Shown in pieces: positions 50,501 through 61,400 of a stretch of DNA of 64,000 bases. The notes beneath the pieces were generated by a model that saw nothing but the letters and a program-made list of their open reading frames with translations, was not told the origin of the DNA and did no database searches. Each line of letters begins with the position of its first letter. Position 1 is the stretch's first letter. The position numbers and the translations under genes are program-made. This DNA comes from Sipunculus nudus (lineage: Eukaryota; Annelida; Sipuncula; Golfingiida; Sipunculidae): positions 79,401,429 through 79,465,428 of the forward strand of contig CM049312.1 of assembly GCA_026874595.1 (NCBI GenBank). Reading direction: 5' to 3'.

Positions 50501-53500
50501 AATTAATTCAGCAGATGCTTAATTTGACATTTGATAGGCCCGGGGGAAGGTAATACCCTTTTTTTATCAATGTATGAACACTCATGAATATGACTTAACA
50601 CTTTATCTGATATTGACTTTAACTGTCGATTGGGTATTGTTTCAGGCACTTCAACTCTTTGTGGATAGTGTTATTCTGCACATGAAGAGGCTTAACACTG
50701 ACGGTGTTCACATCTTTCTCAGTAAGAAATTTGTTCTGATGTAAAAAAAATGTTAAAAGAGTGATATAATGGCATGGTTTGAACCATGTAAAGATAGGTC
50801 TAACCACAAGAACAGACAAATTTTAAAAGAGATGAGAAGGTTCATAATTTAAATTATTTTTAAATTGTCTTTGTTCAAATTTATTGTTTTTTTTTTTTGT
50901 CATATTCATTATTTTACATTCAGTCTTGCCAAACACAGACTGATACAATTTGCTTTCTTGAAAGACAGTTTACATTTTGTCCTTGGCAGGTTTACAGACA
51001 TCATATTTTCCCAGAGATAAGCAATGGTAAAATGTTAAACAGTTCAGTGTTCATTTGGCTGTATTTTATCTGTATTTCAGGCATTGTTGACACTGTGTTT
51101 AGTTTAAGATTACAACTATAAAACAGAATAGATCATATCTTATTGTCAGAACAGTTTTTGCCTTATTTTCTCACTGGAATTTCTAAGATGGACAGGCTTT
51201 TCTATCTAGATTTCGCAGAAAAAATATGGCTGTATACATTTGATTTAGCATTTCTCATATTGGCTTATATTTTGCAGTGTTATTTCAGTGCATGCTACCA
51301 AGTGAATGTCATAGTACATGCTAAACATGGATTGTTGTTCTCATTTGTTTCTTTTGTGATGTTCAAAGGAATAAATCCTGGATTTTATTTAAATGTAAAT
51401 GTTGATATTAATGTGAAAACCTTATTACAGTGTGACTGCATTATGATTGGGCAGTTTTGTCTATCTTTTGCCCACCAGAGGGCATATTGGTCAACATACT
51501 TAATTAGGTTGCCCTCAGTGATGCTTTGAATACACATTGTTAGAAAAATGGTTATCAAGTGTGGCTCAGTTTAGAATACAATATCCCCAACACGTGTAAG
51601 GTCATTGTAATCATGCTTATATAATTAAAAGAAGCAAGATCTTAAAATACCGGGTTTTTTTGTTTTATTAAACTTCACAATTTGCAAAAAAAAATGTTTT
51701 ATGTTTTTATACATTTTTTTTCAGTCAACATCCTCGAGACTGTTTAGACATACATTTAAACCTTAGTGCTGTATCAGTGTGCCTTAATTAAATTTCCATG
51801 CATTATTTAAAGAAGTCTTACCAGTTAATAATGTCAAGTGTGCATCATTTAGGACCAATTAGCTATAGCTCTACATGGTTTGGGCTTAAATTGTATGTTT
51901 TTTACTTCTTCTATATACTTAACAATTTTTCCTGGCAAACTTACTTCAAAAGACATTAAATGATAGCCCAGTTGAACAGGTCCTGAAATATTTTCATTTC
52001 TACCCAGAGTGACCTAATTTTTTGTTTAATTTATGTGTTTCATTACAGTTATTCAATATCTGCACTATTACACATTTAAATATACATTATAATACAAAAA
52101 AAAACATTTTTGATTTAATCACCTGCATGCATGGGCATATGGACATTTTGTTCAGCTTACCTGTACTTATATATGTTAAAGCTAATGTCACAAAAGTATG
52201 TTATTTCATGAGTAAAGAAAGGTAATTGATTTTCATGTTAAGAAACACCAGAAGTAAATGTTAATATGAACATCACTAGAGAAAATCAGTTTGGTATTTC
52301 AGATGCCAAAGCAGGAGGGCAGCTGTGGAAGATGGAAACAATTCAAGAACTTCAGGTAAACATTATACATATGTTCATATAAATATAAATATATATATAT
52401 TGTAATGATTTTATATCTTATAGCAGTGAGGAATCTGTATACCAGTAGATAACTGAGTGGTCTTAATTGATTACGGCAGACAGCTGGGAACCCCTGCTGT
52501 GAGGTGACAGTGACCAGCTTGTGTGTACTGGTGTCCCCAGGCTCATAGGGGTCACCCAGAGGATAACAGGCCTGTTGCTGACATGATAGATTAGGGGGCG
52601 TGTATGTGTGATATATCCATGTATGCAGGGGTGGGGTCCTCACCCAGCAGTGTATCTTTGATTTTTGACCAGTAAAGACCTAGTAGAAAACCAGCAGTGC
52701 TTTTCTTCTGTTTGTGAACTCGGTTGCACGTTACATTGGTGGCAGCGGTGGGATATATTACCCAGAAAACATGTCTAGTGATGAAGAAGTTGTGTTTAAG
52801 CAGACTGTTGACACAAATGAAGTGAAACCATCGCCCCAAGTGTCAGGGGACTGGTTTGATAGACTGGAAGAAAGACTCTGTAATAAGGTGGGGGAACAAC
52901 TGGAAAACATGTGGCTAAAAGTAGATCATGTAGCCAGGAAGATGTCGGAGAAACATGATGCACTCCTACACCTAGAAAAACAACAAGGTGGTAGTAAATC
53001 AGAAGGTCTGGACGATACTGATACAAAACATCCTGTTGTAGTTCGGACAACACCTATGGTTAAAACAACAGTAAGACCACCCTTTTATGATGGGAGTAGC
53101 CCATGGGAGGACTACGAAACACAGTTTGGTATCATATCAGACTTAAATGCCTGGAAAACAGAAGAAAAAGCTATGCATTTAGCTGCAAGCCTAGCAGGTC
53201 CAGCTCGTGGAGTTTTAGCAGACTTAGATCAGCCTGGACAGCGTAATTATGATTGCCTTGTGACAGCCATGCGTTCAAGGTATGGAGTAGATCAGCAGGC
53301 TGAACTCTTCCGTGCGCAGTTGAAAACTCTTGTCAGGAGACGGGACAAAAGTCTACAGGAGCTGGCACAAAATATTAAAAGACTAACAAGGATGGCTTAC
53401 TCAGATGCTACGACGAAACTTCGGGACACGCTGGCATGTGACCATTTTGTGGATGCCATACCTGACAGGGATACACGCTGGAAAATTAAACAATCTCGCC

Positions 53501-56500
53501 CCACTTCAGTTGAGGAAACTTTAAAAATCGCAATGGAGTTGGAGGCTTTCCAGCAAGCAGCAAGTCAAGGTGGGAGACAAATAAGGGCAGCACATCCTCA
53601 AGTAAGTACAGCACACACCCCACATCTTAAAGACACCATAAGGCAAGTACTACAAGAAGAACTGAGAAATATGAGAATCAGAGACAGTCCAAATAGGAAT
53701 GTCGCCTGTTGGGAATGTGGTGTAGTTGGCCACATTCGTCGTAATTGTCCCCATAACCAAAGACAGAGAACAGATAACAGACAAGTGCAGCAGGGAAACG
53801 ACCAAATGTCAAGTTCACAGGCCGAAACTTGGCAGGACAGGAGGCAATAAATTCTGTATTGCCCGAATTTAGGCCTACGGCACCCCATGCTAAAACCAGT
53901 ACCCTGGACTCTATAGGTGATGGGCTATTTATCAGTGGCAACATTGAAGAAATTCCGGTCTCTTTCTTGATTGATACAGGTGCCAATATTAGCATAATAA
54001 GATCCGATGTATATCAAAACATCAGTGAACAAACAAGACCTGAACTCACAGCTGTGAATAGTCACCTTATCTCTGCAACTGGACAGACTTCTCCATTTTT
54101 GGGTCATGGCTGTTTCAATTTTTCCATGGGTAAACAAACACTGAAACAAAGATTTTGGGTGGCGGATATACAAAATGAGGTGATATTAGGTCTGGATTTT
54201 CTATCACAGCCATTTTGTGACCTTTCTGTCAGGGAAAATCAGCTATTGGTCAATGGTGAAATTTTACCTCTATCACGGACTGCATCAAATGCTCCTGCAG
54301 TGTGTCGAGTGTCTGTCGCGGAAACTACTGTTATTCCACCAAACAGTGAGGTGATTTTACCTGGAAAAATTACTGATGGTAAAGAGACTAACTGGGTCCA
54401 AACCACATGTATTATAGAACCTTGTCCCAGATTCCAAGAAAAGTGTAACCTGCTTCTTGCTAAAGCTGTTGTGGATTCCGGCAATAAAGTGATACCATTG
54501 AGGGTTATGAATTTGACCAATGAACCAAAGACAATTTATACTAATACCTTTGCTGCTTTCTGTGAACCAGTTACAAGTGTAACAAATACAAGTGACAGTC
54601 AGACAACCAAAATTGAAAGTAACCATTCATCTGTCCCCGGCCATCTGGAAGAACTGATAGCCGAAACTGGACAATGCTTATCTAGTGATCAGAAAGATAA
54701 AGTGACACAACTTATCCTCCAATACCGTGATGTGTTTGCGGCCTCTTCTGAAGAACTTGGTCAAACAAACTTAACAAAACACAAGATCAACACAGGTTCA
54801 GCTCCACCCATTAGACAACCAGCAAGACGCCTGCCTTTACATAAACGTGAACAAGTGACAAATGAACTAGACAAAATGTTGAAAAAGGGAATTGTAGAAC
54901 CTTCAAGGAGTCCGTGGGCCTCTCCCATTGTTTTGGTGACCAAGCGTGATGGATCTGTGAGGTTCTGTGTTGATTATCGCCGACTGAATGATGTGACCAT
55001 GAAAGATGCTTATCCCCTTCCGCGAATAGATATGTCTTTAGATGCTCTCTCTGGATCAAAATGGTTTTCTACATTGGATCTTCAAAGTGGATATTGGCAG
55101 GTGGAAATGGACGAGAATGATCGTGAGAAAACAGCTTTTACTATTGGTGATGGGGGGCTCTATCAATTTACTGTCATGCCATTCGGCTTGGCCAATGCCC
55201 CAGCAACTTTTGAACGATTAATGGAAAGGGTTTTAGCAGGCTTATCATGGAATGTGTGTTTGGTTTACCTGGATGACATAATAGTCCATGCGGAAACCTT
55301 CACTGATGCAATAGCAAGGCTCGAACTTGTGTTCAAAAGACTACATGCAGCGGGCCTCAAACTCAGTCCAAAGAAATGTAAATTGTTTCGAAGGCGGGTG
55401 TCATTTCTGGGCCATGTGGTTGGTGAGGAAGGACTAGAAACAGACCCAAATAAAATAACCGCGGTCCGAGATTGGCCAGTTCCATCAAACGTAACCCAGC
55501 TTCGTAGTTTCCTGGGCTTATGTTCCTACTACAGGCGTTTTGTGCAAAACTTTGTGACCATTGCAGCACCATTACATCGGTTGAGTGAACGCGAATGTAA
55601 ATACAGATGGTCAAATGAATGTCAAGAAGCTTTTGATAAACTCAAGTCAATTCTCACAAAAGCGCCAATTCTGGCGTATCCAGTATTGGGCAAACAGTTC
55701 ATACTGGATACAGATGCAAGCAAATGTGGAATAGGTGCTGTGTTATCACAAATTCAAAATGGAGAGGAACGTGTTGTGTCTTATTACAGCAGAACTTTAA
55801 CAAAAGCTGAGCGCAACTATTGTGTAACTCGCAGAGAGCTGCTTGCTTTAGTAGAAGCAGTGCGTCACCATTACCTATATGGGCACAAATTTCACATCCG
55901 CACAGATCATGGTTCGCTTCAGTGGCTATTGAGATTCAAGCAACCTGAGGGTCAGTTGGCCAGATGGTTAGAAATACTCGGGACTTATGATTTTGAGGTA
56001 ACTTATCGACCTGGAATTAGACACAACAATGCAGATTCTCTTTCGCGCCGACCCTGTGCAACAGATCTTTGTGTTCACTGCGAGCGGGCTGAAACAAAAG
56101 AAGAAAAGGGAAATAGTGAGCCAGTGCGACAAGCAAGGGTTGTTCAAAAGCCTACATCATCAACTTGCAAGTATGCAATAATCACAAATATTCTACAGTT
56201 TTTCATACTGACCTGGCTATGCATGAAAAACTCCCTCAGCCAATTAGTTACCACATGTAAGATCAGTGATAATAGAGAAAATAAATGTGCTGCCTTAACA
56301 AGAAGCCAGAACAGGGATCACTGTCATGATGAACCGTGGGTCCAGACATGGACAAACATAGAGCTACGAGATGCCCAGTTAAATGACCTTGAGCTGTGTA
56401 AAGTGATTGCCTGGAAGGAGGCTAACACAGAGAGGCCAGCATGGTCAGATGTGTCCTCAGCCGGCCCTAAGTTAAAGTCATACTGGTCCCAGTGGGAGCT

Positions 56501-58378
56501 GCTTGTGATAAGGGATGGTGTATTATATCGGCAGTGGGAGTCTGTGTCTGGTGAGAGCTTCACATACAAATTAGTGGTCCCAATAGATTTAAGGCCTACT
56601 GTTTTAAAGCAGCTTCATAATTCAATCACTGGTGGTCATCTGGGGGTTAATAAAACATTAGCTAAGATCAGAGACAGATACCACTGGGTTGGTCTGCGAA
56701 CAGATGTGGAAAAGTGGTGTAGGCAATGTGAGACTTGTGCTAAAAGGAAGAAAGCAACTCGGTCAGGCAAGGCACCAATGCAGACATATAATGTGGGTGC
56801 TCCCATGGAAAGAACCGCCATTGATATCCTAGGACCCCTCCCTGAAAGTGCACAAGGAAATAGGTTTATCCTTGTGGTATCTGATTATTTTACAAAGTGG
56901 ACTGAAGCATTTCCTTTAAAAAATCAAGAAGCTTCAACAGTCGCTGATGTGTTGGTTAAGCAGTACTTTTCGAGGTTTGGATTGCCATCACAACTACATT
57001 CCGATCAAGGTAGGAATTTTGAAGCCAAATTGTTTAAGGAGATGTGTCAGCTTCTTGATATTGACAAGACGCGTACCACAGCCCTTCACCCACAATCTGA
57101 TGGCATGGTGGAACGGTTTAATAGAACTTTAGAAGACATGCTATCAAATTATGTAAATCAAAATCAAAGGGACTGGGATGAACACTTGTCTTTGCTTATG
57201 ATGGCCTACCGCTCTTCTGTTCATGAAACCACTGGTCATACACCATGCCAGCTAATGCTGGGCAGAAATCCGAAACTTCCCATTGATGTGGTAATGGGCA
57301 GTCCTGTAGAACCAACTGTGAATGATGTGTCGGAGTATGTGTACTCACTACAACAGGGAATGTCAAAAATACATGAATTTGCGCGGCAAAATATTAAATC
57401 CATGTCGGACAAACAGAAAAAGAATTATGATCATCGTGCGGCTTCTGTGTGTTACAAAACAGGTGATGCTGTGTGGCTGTATAACCCTCAGCGCAAGAAA
57501 GGACTCACGCCAAAACTACAGTTTTTACGGGAAGGACCTTATGTCGTTATAAATAGACTCAGTGATGTGGTGTACAGAATTAAGAAAAATCAAAAAGCCA
57601 CTCCTAAAGTGGTCCATGTTGACAGGCTAAAGCCATATCAAGGTGAAAACAAACCCGATTGGTTCCAGACTGATGCAAAAAATTGAATTTATTATTACGC
57701 AGTTTTACTGAGATTGTAATCAGCGTAATATTTACTTGTATTATTATTATTTTTTTATGTTTTTATTCTAGTTTCAGGTGGATGGTTATATTACAAGAAC
57801 CACTTGTCATGTTTATTTTCCAAGTGTTCAACTTTTTAAGAGTAAAATATTAGTAAGACTACAGTGGTCACCTCTTGGAGTTCACAGCAATGTTGTTTAG
57901 TAAATTCCCCTCAATTAACTTTGAATGTGACTGTAGGTACCTAAGTTTATATTCATTCAAATCTCTGTTATATCATTGTTATATCTCAATTATAATTTCA
58001 TTTCTTTGAATGCGAGGACGCATTCTTTCTTTTAAGGGGGGAGCAGTGTAATGATTTTATATCTTATAGCAGTGAGGAATCTGTATACCAGTAGATAACT
58101 GAGTGGTCTTAATTGATTACGGCAGACAGCTGGGAACCCCTGCTGTGAGGTGACAGTGACCAGCTTGTGTGTACTGGTGTCCCCAGGCTCATAGGGGTCA
58201 CCCAGAGGATAACAGGCCTGTTGCTGACATGATAGATTAGGGGGCGTGTATGTGTGATATATCCATGTATGCAGGGGTGGGGTCCTCACCCGGCAGTGTA
58301 TCTTTGATTTTTGACCAGTAAAGACCTAGTAGAAAACCAGCAGTGCTTTTCTTCTGTTTGTGAACTCGGTTGCACGTT

Positions 58379-58474
<96 letters not shown>

Positions 58475-61400
58475 GTTCTATATATAGTTAGTTAGATTTC
58501 ATATTATTGTACTACAGTATTGTTTTGTGAGTTCAGCTAACCAGCCAGTTCACTCTTCAGGTACAAACTGATATGATCATATATGTATTTAGTTCGTATA
58601 AATAAGCTGGATTAAGCATGGGTTACTGGGTTTGTTGAGGCTGTCATGGTCCAGGTGGCTATTGTGTTGGTTTGGTGGGGATTTGTAGGATCAATTGATG
58701 TTACACAGCAGCTGTTTAGCCCTGTGTTTACATGCATTGGTCTGAGTTCGCTTCTTTTATTAAATGTGCTCTGTTTTGGTCTGCATATGATGAAATAATT
58801 TTCCATGTTGCATAAATTACATTTCTTCATTGTGGTAGAGTAGGCCTTTCATTTCACTGGTATTTTCCAACTGATGGCATATTGTAATTTTTTCTTTTTT
58901 CAAGGTCCACATGTACTATCGTAACATCGTGCTGCTATTGAATTTCTCATTTTTAAAGCTGCTGGTATGTCCGTAATATCGTGATTTGAATATGTTCTCA
59001 GTTAGACCTATATATGTTTCAACATGGTCATTATCTTGTCTTGTGACAACTTCAAGGTGAAATCAGTGAAAACATATCTTTTTGTAAACCCATAACTTTT
59101 GAGGTGCTACATATGTTGAATCAGTTTTTATACATTTTGTTTCAATCAAGTTGTAGGACAATTTAAAAAAAAATTGGTGACCTTTACTCTGGTGACCGTG
59201 AGCCTGTAAAGTGTCAATATATGCTTCAGAAGAAGGGGCCTATTTAAAGGGGGAATGCCCATTGTCTGGGGATACTATGGCATCTCTTATGCCAGAAAAC
59301 TTGAGTCACAGACTTACAGTATGATGTTACATTTGCTTTCAAATCATCCAAGTATCATCAGAGATTAGGCCACACCAAAATAAATAATTGTATTATTGGC
59401 TCTGGAGCAAAAGTACAGTATGCAGCAGTGATATAGGACTCAGTTCAGGACTTCGACTCGAGGGTCCTGAACTCGGACTTGTACTCGGACTGAGTCAGAA
59501 GGACTGGAGAATCAGGCTGGGTCCACCTCAGGTCCAATAGAAAACAACTCTAGTCACATGTTTTAATGACTTATGTACTGGTACATGTGCAAAATATCAA
59601 TAGAATATTACAAAATAATAACACTATACATGTATATACACCAAGCGTTGCTCAGTATCAGGAGCTATAGTTGGTATTAACAACTACAGTAAAGGCATGT
59701 GTGAACTTACTTACAATTGTATGTAATAATCTGAAATTTCTTTTATAAATGGTATGGATGTTTGTATAATGGACTTACACTCAGACTTGGACTTGAGTTC
59801 AAAATGACTCAAACTCAAAGAAGGAGGACTTGGACTTAAACCTCAAGGACTCGTGACTTGGACTCAGGTAGCCTTGAATCTGACTTGCACTGGGACTTGG
59901 ATGGTGTAGACTAGACTTCATTACTGGTATGCGGGCAGTTTAAAAATTAAAACAAAAGCCTGTGTCCAGAAAAAAATACAAAAGTTTTGTCTGTTTGCAA
60001 AAAGGATGCAAATAACCTGTTTCACTTCAAGAAATGTCTTGAAATGAACCACACAGTTTAATCCTCTTTATATTACACCTTTATGAATACACTGATTGTA
60101 TTGTCAAAACCCAAGTCATGTGGCCTTTCCTGAGCCATAATAAATGTTAATCATGACAGCCTGCTGTTGGTAACCATGTTGTACAGTTGTAAAAGCTACA
60201 GCTTTTAAAATTTAAGTCCCTGGGTTTCTTAATCTCCTCATGTTGATATATATCATCCACCGAGTTATTCAACTCTGTGACCTCTCTGACTTTACATATT
60301 CTTCAGACAGATACCCTCATAAACTTACAAAAATTTCTCTGTTTTGAAGGATGAATTTTGGAAATTGTTGGAAGAATCAGTTACAGCTAAAGAGTACATA
60401 ATTGCAGAGGTAAGAACAGTTACAAAGGGGCTTTTGAATTATACTTGAGAAACTTTAAAAAAAATGTGTTTGTAAGTATGAATACATAGGATTCCAAACA
60501 TAAATTTTATAAAACAGCAGTGAAAGATTCTTAATAAAGGTACTTTATCAGAACTTAATTAATTTAGCACTGTATATATTGTGGGCTGTGAGATGGGCAT
60601 TGATGCACTGGAAATACTGGATTCTGTGGCTCAGAAGTAGAGCAAAGGACTCAAAGCGAGGAGATTGTGAGTTTGAATCTCAGCTGGTATGACCCAGCAA
60701 TGGGGACAGTTACACAGTACACAGTAATACACACCCAGGGGCCGCAGGTGCAGTAGTCACCAGGCTGGGTTAACACCAGGACATAAAATGAGAGGAAGCA
60801 TCATATAGTCAGAAACTGGAATGTAATTCTGAACATGTACATATACATATCATTAGTTAAGCTAACATAACAAATGGGGGTAATTACCTCTTACAAATAA
60901 AATTGAAAAAAAAGCTCTGGAAAAATTGACAGACTGAAATAATTGCATGGAATGCTAGTATAGACCCTATTAGGTTCCGCAATTATATGCTGGGTTCATT
61001 TTTTTGCAGTTACAATTAAATTAATTTATCATGCAGTAAACTCCATTCTCAGGTAGGTTTAATTGAACCAAATTCTGAATCATACATATGTAATTTCTTG
61101 CATTTCTAGGCGCCGTCTTTGAGGACCAGAGTGTTAATACTTTTTGCAATTAGAGAACTAATTTGAGAGATACAAGATTGTCTGTTAAAACTTTTTTATA
61201 TATATATTGATTATGCTAGTGATATTTACCTATATTTCTTGCAGTGTGTATTTTGCCTTGATAAGGGAGGACATCGTTACATCAAGGGTCAGGTAGAATA
61301 CGGACTGAACGTGATCCAGCTGGGCAGAGAGGACCAGCAAGAGACGTATGACATAAATTTGTCTATATCTTTCTTTCAATTAGTTTCTTTGTTGGTCGGA

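Larger units (their letters stand above)
52401..58381 (+). mobile_element. Complete Ty3/gypsy LTR retrotransposon
   Basis: Element of 5981 bp: 335-bp LTRs beginning TGTAATG and ending GTTACA, a tRNA-Leu-type primer site, gag, pol in the order protease-RT-RNase H-integrase, a purine tract, and no env. The order RT before integrase places it in Ty3/gypsy. The LTRs differ at one base (52646 A, 58292 G) and both ORFs are open, so it inserted recently. It sits inside a (TA)n tract, which hides the target duplication, in the intron between exons 8 and 9 of the plus-strand gene and in the same orientation. The lineage within Ty3/gypsy is not assigned. Confidence 0.95.

Noticed and set aside
51143-51529. 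128-codon plus-strand ORF in the intron between exons 7 and 8
   Set aside because: Hydrophobic, low-complexity, AT-driven composition with no splice link to the exon chain and no recognisable domain.
57687-58046. Envelope gene after pol
   Set aside because: Only 360 bp without a useful ORF, so the element is not an env-bearing errantivirus type.
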